A DNA stretch of 25,990 nucleotides from Haplomitrium mnioides. Its lineage: Eukaryota; Marchantiophyta; Haplomitriopsida; Calobryales. The translations under genes were made by a program, and so were the position numbers. Shown here in pieces: positions 8,850 through 18,101 of this stretch. A model generated the notes under the pieces. That model saw nothing but the letters and a program-made list of their open reading frames with translations. It did not search any database and was not told the origin of the DNA. Where the stretch lies: positions 1 to 25,990 of the forward strand of contig JBNGIS010038344.1 in NCBI GenBank assembly GCA_049999725.1, in the 5' to 3' direction. Every line of letters begins with the position of its first letter. Positions within the stretch are counted from its first letter, which is position 1.

Positions 8850-10232
8850 TTGGAAGGAGTAAGAGTTTTCCCTCAACTGAGGCAATGGACCATGACTGTG
8901 GGTGAAGGAAAAGACGGGCTAAGTATGTGTCCGGATACTCTTCGAATAGTTCAAGCAGCAATGAGGAAAAACACAGAGGAGAGCTCCGCATCTACAGTGG
9001 AAAGCGACATTGACTCTGATAGTAGCAGCTTCGATGATCAGCGATCTTCGAGAAGGAAGAAGCAGGGGAAGAAGCGAAAGATCAAGAGGACTGCCAAAGG
9101 AGAGGAGGCTCGTTTAGCGGAATTGAGTGCAAAGATAGAGGTAATGTAGGCCCTATTTGCAAGCATCACGCCAAATCTAGAGAAAGCTGAACAATCAGAG
9201 GAATGGGTTGCAACCGGACCACCGAAAATAATCGTTATGGTGTGCTGGAATTGTGGTCAACCTGGACATGTTTTGAACAACTGCCCGGAACCATGGGGGT
9301 AGAAGTATGAGTATCCAACTGCCACACATTCCCAGTATGGGGAGGAGGAAACAGTCTGGGTGAAGGAGGAGACCTATGTCTCAGAGGATTGTTATCATGT
9401 AAAAGCCAAAGCTAAATCCAAGTCTCATCAGAAGAGCAAGAAAAGGCGAAAGGCTAAGAAGGGTACGAATCAAGGGTGGTCCACCATAAGCGATTTTGAA
9501 TACGAGGCGGAATACCCCACTTGGTTCTATGAGCCACAAACTGAGGAAAAAGGGGAACTGGTTGGTGGCTTGGAGGCGACTTATGAGGAGAAGGCAGGCA
9601 AGGAGGACTTGAAGCATGTCCCGAAGCAACGATTACTAAGCAATCCAAATGAGCTCCAAGAGGCGGGAGCACTTCTGGTTGCGGTGCAGAGTCCTCTCCC
9701 TTGCGTTACTCGAGCTAAGGCGGATGAAATAGAGCCAAAAGAAAAGGAATTCACACACCAATCAAGGGACCAGAGCAGGGCCCCACTATAGCAAGGAAGG
9801 AAGGGCGCAACTGAACCTCATCCCTCGCAAGAGGAGGAGCCTCCGGAAGACCAATGTTGGTCGAGCCCCAAACCCGAACTATGATGCGAGTTGACATCGG
9901 TGTACTCGGATGAGGAAAGTCATGACAAGCAACTGCCAAGTGTTGTTGAGTTAGGGCCTCCTCAAGTGATGGAATGCACGATAATCGAAATAACCATTTG
10001 CAGTCCGGAAAATCCAAAATTATCGGAAGATGAGCCCGATCTCAATCCAGAGAAGAAGCTCACCTTAATCCAGCCCAAGGATCTTGATGACAGGGAAGGA
10101 ATTGTTATGAGCTGCCCCGTCACCGCCAACATTGTATATAGTTTTATTTTTATAGACCCTATGTACAGTACCTATGTGTATGCTTGTTTGATCAGCTGTT
10201 CCCTGTGGGTGTGTGTTGCGCGTATCCCGTGA
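8850..10232 (+). pseudogene. Broken gag-like gene of the plus-strand element
   Basis: One frame of about 461 codons is interrupted by four stops (TAG 9147, TAG 9300, TAG 9789, TGA 9882). It has a Ser/Asp-rich then Arg/Lys-rich segment (SDSSSFDDQRSSRRKKQ), a conserved LAELSAKIEVM block matching IEELSAKMEAM of the inverted copy, and one CCHC zinc knuckle (C-W-N-C-G-Q-P-G-H-V-L-N-N-C, 9243-9284) for nucleic-acid binding. The folded N-terminal gag domain of the inverted copy is missing, apparently deleted after the GAGGAAGAGTGG shared near 8810-8822. A Lys/Glu-rich tail (9360-10100) and a hydrophobic end (about 10111-10229) follow and have no counterpart in the inverted copy. I see no protease or polymerase motif. 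The exact start is uncertain. Confidence 0.75.
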
Positions 10233-10570
10233 CCAGGGGAGAAGGGCCAGCAAAGGAATCCCAGGCCTGGGGGTGGTTCCCCGGATCATAAGGGCATGGA
10301 GCGAGGTATGTTGCTGCAGAGATCCCATAACCCCCTCAGACCAAAATTTGGAGGCGCAACTTTTGTATGGGATCCAGGGAAGAGGCTCAGAGAGGAGAAT
10401 GCGCAATAGTAGGATGAGTGTGTGGGGGGGTTTTGTGTGTGGGGGGGGGGGGGGGGGTGGGCGTTTTGTGCTGTTGTATTGCAGGAGCAGAATTCAAGCC
10501 AACGATCAGTCAGCAGAGGCACCAAGCAGAGTGAGGGAGAAGAAGTGTGTTCGCGGGGACGCTTCACACT
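10233..10570 (+). other. Non-coding 3' part of the internal region
   Basis: This stretch runs from the end of the gag-like frame to the polypurine tract. It contains a G17 homopolymer (10441-10457) in a GTGTGTG context, where the inverted element has a GT microsatellite. The last ~115 bp (from TTGTATTGCAGGAG onward) are conserved with the inverted element. No gene is seen. Confidence 0.7.
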
Positions 10571-10584
10571 TGAAGGGGGAGTTA
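10571..10584 (+). promoter_or_regulatory. Polypurine tract
   Basis: TGAAGGGGGAGTTA abuts the TGTCAG start of the 3' LTR. This is the expected position for the plus-strand primer of LTR-retrotransposon reverse transcription. The inverted element has TGAAGTGGGAGTTA at the equivalent place. Confidence 0.75.
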
Positions 10585-11124
10585 TGTCAGGCAGTGAATT
10601 GGGGCAATAAGGCAAAATTCAAGAAATCGGAAGCACCATTGGCACAATGTCCCCTTTGCAAGTGTGAAGGCACCTTGGGAGCAGCGTATTGATCTCAATC
10701 AGCTAGCAAGAGCAGAGTGCATGAGTCCTTGGAGGAAAACAAGATCATGGCGGAATAGAGAGAAGGAGGCAGTGATCGCCAACCAAGGGAGGGGTACCAC
10801 TACAAAATCGAAGAACTAGGGATCTTGATGGGGTCGGCTGAAAAAACGACTTGGGGCGAATCCGACCGGTGGAGGAGCAAGCAACGCCGAAAGGATGATC
10901 CTTTGTAGATTCGACAAGACCAAGTAAGAAAGTTCAACGGAGTACGGCCGCGGCATCCGAAAGTTCGACAGAGGGGCGAATGGTTCAAAGGGGCCTTGTA
11001 GTTCCTATATCGAGCTTTTGGAAAACCTAACTTTTGGAAAACCCTAAACTTAACGGGCGTGCGTATTGTTCTTATCTCAAAGGGATGACGAAACAACAAC
11101 ATCGTGCTAGTTCTTACTCGGCGA

Positions 11125-11580
11125 GGAGGGGCTTTTTAGATGACGTGGCGAGCGTAGGGAGTCTGCGGAGGTTTACAGAAACGTGGATGAATGAGAAGGA
11201 AGTCCACGGGTCAACCTCAGAAGAAGGTCAGCCCGATGGTCCGCCTACCCCTTTGCGGGGCGGCGTCAGATGACGGTCTTCGGATGACGTGGCGCCCTGA
11301 GAAGCTCGGAGGGGATTCCGTGGGTCAACTTTGGAAGAAAGCTAGCTAACGGTTCACCTACCCCTTTGTGGGGTGGCGTCAGACGGCGCTCTTCGGATGA
11401 CGTGACAACTCTAGGAGCCTTGAGCAAGTCAGAGGACACGTGGCAGCAGGTGGGAGCCCGTCGTACCTTGGGCCACGAGCAGGTTAACTTCGGAAGAGGG
11501 GGTCAACACGACGGTCCGCCTACCTCTTTGTGGGGCGGCGTCGTACGGCAAAGCCATAGATGACGTGGTGCTCGGAGGGT
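11125..11580 (+). repeat. Three GC-hairpin / ACGTGGC modules in 3' LTR
   Basis: Hairpin cores lie near 11241-11267, 11354-11380 and 11517-11543. Perfect ACGTGGC starts at 11143, 11287 and 11438; the last is in CACGTGGC, a G-box. Many differences from the other copies are C-to-T or G-to-A, for example TTTGTGGGGTGGC for TTTGCGGGGCGGC. Confidence 0.7.
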
Positions 11581-12340
11581 CACTTGGGATATTCGGGGGA
11601 ATCTGTAGAGATTCCGTGGACTAGGGTCCGTGGGGCGCTTTGGAACTCTGTTCCGAGGAACCCTTCGGACTTGGCTCTGCGGGAATCTGTGGAATCTCAA
11701 CCCACAAGATTCCTCAGACTCTTCGTAGAAGTTACCGCTGTACTTGGCTTTTCCCAACCAACCGACAGGACACGCAACACATTTTCCTTTTCCGTGGTAA
11801 TGGGAATAACGACCTCGTAGGACACGCCTTGTTACCTCCCATTCTGAGCCAACGGGATTAACGACTTCTCTTCAGATCGGGCTCGAGGGATTAGCGCGCA
11901 GAGGGGAATACATTAGGGGCCTCTGATTTTGTTCAGGTTGATGCACGAGCAATCTAAGGACGCGATAGTGACCTCAAGACAAGGATTTCGCAACAAAGTA
12001 AGGCATGAGGAAGAATTCGGTAAGAAGTTGTATGAAGCGGGTGAACTAGCTCCAGTGGGCAAGTGGGGGCTCGGAGGTGGATTGCAGGGGCGCTGAGAAT
12101 CGTTGAGTGAGGAGCTCTAGAGGCTTGGGCGATCTAGGTGAACTCGTCCCCGTGAGTGGACCAAAGTGGAGGTGGACCGATACGTGAGCTAGAAGGGATT
12201 CTTGCCTGTTGAGAACTTGGGGGAGGCTGCCAAGTGAGGAGGTTGGAGTTGTCCCTGGATTCTTTGTGCAAGAGCATCAACCTGAAGTGTTTGGAGTACA
12301 CTCTGGTGTAATTCTTCGAATGGAGCTATGAGAGAGAGAA

Positions 12341-12362
12341 GGGGGGGGGGGGGGGGGGGGGG
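12341..12362 (+). repeat. Poly-G tract (G22) in 3' LTR
   Basis: This is the longest G run in the window, at the position equivalent to the G tracts of the other plus-strand LTRs. Confidence 0.9.
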
Positions 12363-12611
12363 CTGCATTAGTGCCTGCGTACTGCAGAGGAGGACCCGTC
12401 GGGGCTTAGAGTGGAGTGAGCTACCTGCAATTGGGAAGACTGTCTTCCAGAGGTGGAAGTGAAAGAAATCCTCTTCCAATCCTGAGGAAGTAAATCCAGA
12501 GTTTCTAGCGATGGAAGTAGAAAACTATTTGGAGAGAAGGGTGTGTGGGTAAGTTGGTTGGAAGGCAGCCAGTAATTCAGAAGGGAAGTTGTGGTTGGTG
12601 GATCAGACCAG

Positions 12612-12653
12612 AGTCCTTAATTCTGCTTTAGGGACCCAAATCGCTAGCTGATA
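12612..12653 (-). mobile_element. 3' LTR stub of the nested element
   Basis: On the minus strand it reads TATCAGCTAGCGATTTGGGT and matches the start of its own 5' LTR (TATCATCCATCAATTTGGTT at 18101). It is cut after about 42 bp. Confidence 0.8.
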
Positions 12654-12667
12654 TAACTCCCACTTCA
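12654..12667 (-). promoter_or_regulatory. Polypurine tract of the nested element
   Basis: The minus-strand sequence TGAAGTGGGAGTTA lies directly before the LTR stub and is the counterpart of the tract at 10571-10584, with one G changed to T. Confidence 0.7.
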
Positions 12668-12787
12668 AGTGTGAAGCTTCCTCGCGAACACACTTCTTCT
12701 CCCTCAATAATTGTGTGCCTCTGCTGTCGGGTTGTTGGCTCAAATTTTGCAACTCCTGCAATACAACCCTACAAAATGCCCCTCACA

Positions 12788-12806
12788 AAACACACACACA
12801 CACACA
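12788..12806. repeat. CA/GT microsatellite
   Basis: About nine CA dinucleotides lie in the nested element's 3' internal region. The plus element has GT steps followed by a pure G17 run in the comparable place. Confidence 0.85.
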
Positions 12807-12872
12807 TATAACAGCTTACCTCTGCTGGTTGGGCACCCTTGATGGGGTCACAGTTGGGCCCTCCTCCCCCTC

Positions 12873-14198
12873 CTATGAGACCAGATTGACATTTGCAGGG
12901 GAAGGAGGATTCACACTTGGTCCAAGAGTAGCATCTAGCCTTCTGTTTGGGCAAGTCACCACCACATGCCCCTTTTTTTTGCATTGGAAGCATAGGGAAG
13001 GTGGTTGGCCATAACCGCTCTTCCACGGCTCTGGACAGTTAGATGAAATGTGGTCGGGTTGGCCACAATTCAAACAAACCATAATTTTCGTCATGGGAGG
13101 CCGATTAGCAGTCCACTAATTCATAGGCCCTAGGTTCCCTCCTGCAGGCCTACTCAGAATGGTCCGAGGTCCCCCACTGATTTGATACACCGTTTCTGGG
13201 GCCTCTTCCATGACATACCCGACTTCCTCCCTCAAGTACTCTAGCGCTTCTTCTCTCACGTAGTGCACAACATTATTGTCGTTTGGACATTCTTGGGGAG
13301 AGTGTTTGTGCTGCTTGCATCTGACGCACCAGACACCAACTCTTCTGGTTGGCAAGGGCCTGCCTTCTGGTTTGATTCCTACCAAGAGGATGTTCATCGC
13401 CTCCATCTTGGCACTCAGCTCCTCAATTCGATCCCTCCCTCTTGGCTTCCTGCTTGCCTCGAGTTCGGGTTCAGCTTTCTTGTATCTCCCCTTCCTGGTG
13501 CCCATGCGATGACTGATTTCCTTGGCCTGCTTCTTCTTCTTCAGGTCCTTCTTCTTCTTCTTCTTTCTAGATGACCGGTCCTCCTCTGAGCTACTGCTGC
13601 TCGACTCATTCTCGCTTTCCGAGGAGGACTCAAAACTCTGATCCGTCTCCTCGTCATTGTCCGAGGTGTTTAAAGAATTATTAGAGTTGTATTTGGACCT
13701 TGCCTTCCTCCGGGAACTGGTGATGGCAGCCTTCATATGGGATCTAGCTGCATTGACTACATTCTCCAGAGTCTGTAGATCCATTTGGCGTACCCAGGTC
13801 CCAATTCCTTTGGAGAGCGCTGCTATGAACCACGCTGTGAGCATCCCGTCAGTGGCTAGCAGGTTTAGCTTCCTCGCCACCTTCTTGAAACGTTGGAGGA
13901 ATTTCCTCACAGACTCCTTCTTTTTCATCCAGAGCTAACCCATCTTGATCAACGCTTCTATTTTTTCACCAATCCCCCGGAACTTTGCTATGAAGGCCGC
14001 CTTGAATGCATGCATGTCCCTCTTGACATTGTCTAGTAAATCTTTGTACCAGAGCTTGGCCTCTCCCTTCTCCCCATTTGCTGCTATAGTGTTTTCCAAG
14101 TCATCCAGCCATGCATCTGGGTCATCTTTCGTGCGTCCCTTGAAGGACTTGTATTTGAATCTTCCTCGAAGCCCAGAAAAGGGTACAGGATTGGCCAT
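12873..14198 (-). pseudogene. Broken Ty3/gypsy-type gag of the nested element
   Basis: A 442-codon frame starts at an ATG (14198-14196, MANPVPFSG) and has two internal stops, both TAG (13937-13935 and 13118-13116). The N-terminal part matches a retrotransposon gag domain (DPDAWLDDLENTIAANGE, WYKDLLDNV, ESVRKFLQRFKKVARKLN), which forms the virus-like particle. A Ser/Glu-rich stretch and a Lys-rich stretch follow, then three CCHC zinc knuckles: CVRCKQHKHSPQEC (13328-13287), CLNCGQPDHISSNC (13076-13035) and CFQCKKKGHVVVTC (12992-12951), which would bind RNA. The frame ends shortly after the third knuckle with no protease, RT or integrase. An upstream GTG at 14249 also opens this frame, but a stop lies just before it and an ATG is preferred. 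Confidence 0.88.
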
Positions 14199-14380
14199 CC
14201 CTCCACTGGCCACAACCACTTCCACCCAGAAATCTCTTCTTTCCGCCACTCTTCCTCAACAGACTCAACCCCCAGTTGCTTTGTTTCTAAGAGGTGGCTT
14301 TCTTACAAACTGACTTGAGTCTCAAGTGCACAAAGCGGTGTCTCTGGCTCGGGTTGGTCTCAAGTTTCTCCAAACCTTTG

Positions 14381-14398
14381 GCCCTCCTTCTAGCGCCA
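14381..14398 (-). promoter_or_regulatory. Putative primer-binding site of the nested element
   Basis: The minus-strand sequence TGGCGCTAGAAGGAGGGC begins 8 nt inside the LTR end and is conserved with 8688-8705 of the plus element except for one base. Conservation and position support the role; the tRNA is not identified. Confidence 0.55.
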
Positions 14399-14665
14399 AA
14401 AATTCATGTCGCTCTTCTATTCCGAGCCTTAACCTTTCCAGTCACCTTTTTGGAGGCAAGGGAGGACAGATAATAGGCTTTCAGATTCTCTTCTGAGATG
14501 GCTCCTTTCCAGTTACGCCTTTCAGACCTTAAGAGCTCTCCCCTTCCTTACAAGACTTATATTCACCTCTCACTCTTCTTCTGCTTGCACTCAAGTCAGT
14601 TGTTCAAACACCCCTAGGTCCACATTCATAATCCCCATCAGCTGTGCTTTGTGTAATTCTTCCAC

Positions 14666-14671
14666 TTTATT
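14666..14671 (-). promoter_or_regulatory. Conserved LTR polyadenylation signal AATAAA
   Basis: The minus-strand AATAAA lies in the conserved block, about 260 bp before the LTR end. Confidence 0.5.
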
Positions 14672-15029
14672 CTAAGGGCCCAATGACTCAGGCCCTACCA
14701 CCTTATTTGTGCTTGGGGCAGAATGGGTGTTGTGACCTTCACCAATGTTCAACACAATAGGACTGAACTCCCACTCTCAAGGTTGTCACAGGATTGATAC
14801 AACTGTTTTTCCTAGTTATCCTAAGTATGAACTAACTCCTAAACTACCCTACAGGATCAGAAGCAGAGAGCATTCACCCCCAAGATCACTTAGCTGTGTC
14901 AAGGGACTTGACTCCCCCTTCAGAGCTGTCCCAAGGTCTGCTCAACTAGTCTTGATGTCTTCTAATCTAATGAATGTCTAGAACACAATTGCAGAAAGGA
15001 AATCTAACTACATATATATGCACAAACAC

Positions 15030-15035
15030 TTTATA
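15030..15035 (-). promoter_or_regulatory. Candidate TATA box of the LTR
   Basis: The minus-strand TATAAA lies in ATATTGTATAAAGTG, about 360 nt upstream of the conserved AATAAA. If it is the promoter, U3 is close to 3 kb and R about 300 nt. The equivalent site in the other copies is AT-rich but not TATAAA, so this is tentative. Confidence 0.35.
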
Positions 15036-16109
15036 CAATATATTGCAAGGAGGAACAGAGTCCTTGAAGGCCCTATGAACTGATCCACCAACTCAACTTT
15101 CCCTTCTGAATCCTTTGTTGCCTTACAGCCTGCAGCCCAACAACCACTCACGCACCATTCTCTCTGGATAGTTTTTTAACTTCCCTTGCGAGAAGCTATG
15201 AATTTACTTCCTTAGGTTAGGAAAAGGATTTCTTTTACCCCCACCTCTGGGAGACAGTCTTCTCAACTGCAGGTAGCTCACTCCACCCCGAGCCTTGACG
15301 CGTCCTCCCACGCAGTGCGCAGGCACTAACGCAGCCCCCCTCTCAGCTCCACTTGAAGAATCACACCAGAGTGTACTATGAACACTCTAGGCTGATGTGC
15401 TTACACAAGGAAATGTCGAGACGACTCCAAGCTCCTCACTTGGCAGCCTCTCCTTAGATCTCAGCGAGCCAAAATTCCTTCAAACTATTGTATCGGTCCA
15501 CCTTCGCTCTGGTCCACCTACGGGGACGAGTTCACCTAGATCGCCCGAGCATCCAAAGCTCCTCACTCTGCAATTCTTAGCGCCCCTCTAGTCCACCTCC
15601 GAATCCCCGCTGGCCCCTTGGAGCTAGTTCACCCACTTCACATAGCTCCTCATTGAATTCTCACTCTTGCTTTACCATGCACGATTTCCTTGTCTTGCGG
15701 TCGCTGTCGCGTTTTGCAATCGCTCGTGCATCAATTTGAATGAATTCGAGGGCCATTGATGTATACCCCCTCTCTCGCTGATCCCTCAAGCCCGATCCGA
15801 AGAATAGTTTGTTAATCACATTGACTCGGAATAGGGGGTGACAACGCGTGTCCTGCAAAGTTGTTATTCCCGCTACATTGGAATGGAAGAAGGCGCCGCA
15901 TGTCTTGTCAGGTGGTTAGGAAAATCCAAGTACAACGGTAACATTAATGGAGAGTCGGAGGAATCTTACGTGTCGAGATTACGCAGATTCCCGCGGAGCC
16001 AAGTCCAAATGTTCTTTGGAAAAAGTTTCGAAGCACCCCGTGGAACCTAGTCTATGAAATCTTCGCAGATTCCCCTGCAGATCTCAAGTCATCCTCCGCG
16101 CGCCACGGT

Positions 16110-16440
16110 ATCCGCAGCTCCACCGTCCGACGCCGCCCTACAAGAGGGTAGGCAGACCGTCGCACTGACCTCCTCTTCTGAAGTTGACCTGCTTGTGGCC
16201 GGAGGTCCGATGAGCTCCCACCTACTGCCGCGTGTCCTTTGACTTGCTCGAGGCTCTCGGAGTCGCCACGTCATCTGAAGGGCGCCGTCTGACGCCGCCC
16301 CGCAAAGGGGTAGGCGGACCGTCAGCTGACTTCCTTCTGAAGTTGACCTACAGAATTCCCTCCGAGCTTCTTAGGGCGCCACGTTGTCCAAAGGCCGCCG
16401 TCCAACGTCACTCCGCAAGGGGGTAGGCAGACCGTCGCGC
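16110..16440 (-). repeat. Three GC-hairpin / ACGTGGC modules (nested LTR)
   Basis: Inverted-repeat cores lie at about 16129-16160, 16291-16320 and 16405-16435, seen here as complements such as GCCCCGCAAAGGGGTAGGC. Perfect GCCACGT (complement of ACGTGGC) starts at 16265, 16378, 17450 and 17490. Confidence 0.7.
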
Positions 16441-16744
16441 TGACCCCCTCTTCCGAAGTTGACCCGTGGACCTCCTTCTCATTCGTCCACATTTCCGAAA
16501 ACATCCATAGACTCCCTTCGCTCGCCACATCATCCGAAGAATCCCTCCTCGCTAAGTAAGAACTGTACCGATGTTGCCGTTTTGCCATCCTTTTGAGATA
16601 AGAACAATGCGCGCGCCCAAGGCTCCCTTCGTTAAGTTTTCCAAGAGCTCGATATAAGAACTACAAAACCCCTTTGAATCGTTCACCCCTTTGTCAAACT
16701 TTCGGATGTTGCGGCCGGACCCTGTCAAAATTTCTCCCTTGGTC

Positions 16745-17330
16745 ATACCGAATCTGTGAAGAATCACCCTTTTGGCGTCGCTTGCTCCTCCATCGGTCGG
16801 ATCTGCGCTAACTTGTTTTCCTGGCCGACTCCATCTGGCTCCCTAATTCTTCGATAAATCACCTTTTTGGTGTATCCCTCTTCTCCCCCAACCGGATCGG
16901 CGCCATCTCGCCCTTCTGGCTCAGCCTTCTTCCTGTTGGACGGTTCGCGATGGATCATCGTTTCAGCACTGTCGCTCTTCGTTTGACCGGATCGTCGATA
17001 AGTTGCCTTTTCGCCTCCACTCGCTCTTCATCTGACCGTTTGGTGATTCGTCCCCCTTTTGGCTCTCTCTGCTTCTCCTCTTGTTGGACCCCCGCTAAGT
17101 CACCCTTTCGGCTTCCACGGTTCTTCCTTGGGCGGATCATCGATAAATCACCTCTTCGGCACTCGTCGGTTCTCTTGTGACCGGATTCGCGCTAAGTCAC
17201 CCCTTTAGCTTCCTCAGTTCTTTTCTAGTTGGATCTACTCTAAGTCACTACTTCGGCACTCTTTGGGTTTCCTTCGGCTGGATCTACGATATGTTGCATT
17301 TTCGGATCTTCCTCCTTGCTCCTCGGTTGG
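16745..17330 (-). repeat. ~48-bp degenerate tandem array (nested LTR)
   Basis: About eleven units, seen on the given strand as blocks such as AAGTCACCCTTTCGGCTTCC, recur roughly every 48 bp. It is homologous and syntenic to 5770-6310. Confidence 0.72.
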
Positions 17331-18101
17331 ACTCTCATCGGATCCTTATTAAGCGGGGTCCCCATGTCGTAAGACGGATCAGAACCCCTTTAACTGGGAT
17401 CCCTACTTAGGGAGGTGACTTCCCGTAGATCTTCGGGCTCCTTAGAGCCGCCACGTCGTCCGAAGAATCCCGTGAGTCGCTCCGGAGACGCCACGTTTCC
17501 GTGGAATCTCGCGAAGCCTTCAAAGGACTCCACGTTTTTGCTAGGATTCACGGATTCAAGGAAGAAGGAAATTGTCGATCGACCTCTGCCGAGCACGCTC
17601 TTGCTTGCGGGATCGAGGCATCCCCCTTCCATGGCCTAGCTTGCTCTTGCGATGATCCCGACTCCTCCTTTCATCCTTGATCCTTGCTTCCTGATGTGTG
17701 GCCATTGCAAGACATGTCTGCAGTCTGTCTCTCCTCCGAGTGCCTTCAGATTTCTGTGTTGTGGATCCATTCTTCCTCCTCCGATCATTTTGCATAGAGT
17801 GGGCGTTCCCTTCTTCTTTGCTCAGCCCTAATCTCCGCATCCTCATGAGACCCACGAGTTCTCGCTGGCCTGCTTCGAATTTTGAAATGGGACCCCTCCC
17901 ATTGCTGGCGATCACTGCCTCCTTCTCGCTCTTCTGCCATGATCACGTTTTCCTCCAAGGATTCATGCGCCCTACTCTTACTAGTTGATTGAGAGTAATC
18001 CGCTGCTCCCAAGGTGTCTTCACACTTGCAAAGGGCCATTGTGCTAGTGATGCTTCCGATTTCCTGAATTCTACTTTAGGGAACCAAATTGATGGATGAT
18101 A

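Larger units (their letters stand above)
10585..12611 (+). mobile_element. 3' LTR, first part (internally deleted)
   Basis: The LTR starts TGTCAGGCAGTGAATTGGGG like the 5' LTR. At 10807-10810 it jumps from the equivalent of 5174 to the equivalent of 6226, losing 1,051 bp with most of the ~48-bp array; the two sides share ATC at the junction. It then continues collinearly to 12611 (equivalent to 8010), where the inverted element begins. It resumes at 18102. Confidence 0.88.
12612..18101 (-). mobile_element. Nested gag-only giant-LTR element, opposite strand
   Basis: Read on the minus strand, this is a complete 5' LTR (18101-14407), a primer-binding-like site, a gag pseudogene, a polypurine tract (12668-12654) and only the first ~42 bp of the 3' LTR (12653-12612). 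It interrupts the 3' LTR of the plus element: LTR sequence equivalent to 8010 ends at 12611 and resumes at 18102 (equivalent to about 8059). No target-site duplication is visible. The missing 3' LTR together with about 48 bp of the host LTR points to a deletion across the insertion's edge. Its LTR starts TATCA in both ends, unlike TGTCA elsewhere, marking a subfamily. Confidence 0.85.
14407..18101 (-). mobile_element. 5' LTR of the nested element (3.7 kb)
   Basis: This 3,695-bp minus-strand LTR begins TATCATCC at 18101 and ends AGAGCGACA at 14407. It is collinear with the other LTRs, including the ~48-bp array (about 17330-16745) and the hairpin modules (about 16440-16110). Where the plus copies have G18-G22 it has only six bases (C6 on the given strand, 15335-15340), so the long G runs are variable. 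Confidence 0.88.

Noticed and set aside
10085-10232. Hydrophobic end of the plus gag-like frame as an envelope-like transmembrane protein
   Set aside because: There is only one short hydrophobic stretch after broken sequence, with no signal peptide, cleavage site or splice evidence. It is kept as an observation, not a call.
12612-18101. The inverted block as a simple inversion of part of the plus element
   Set aside because: It has its own complete LTR with different termini (TATCA), a gag N-terminus and three knuckles absent from the plus copy, and both polypurine and primer sites. A nested insertion explains it better.
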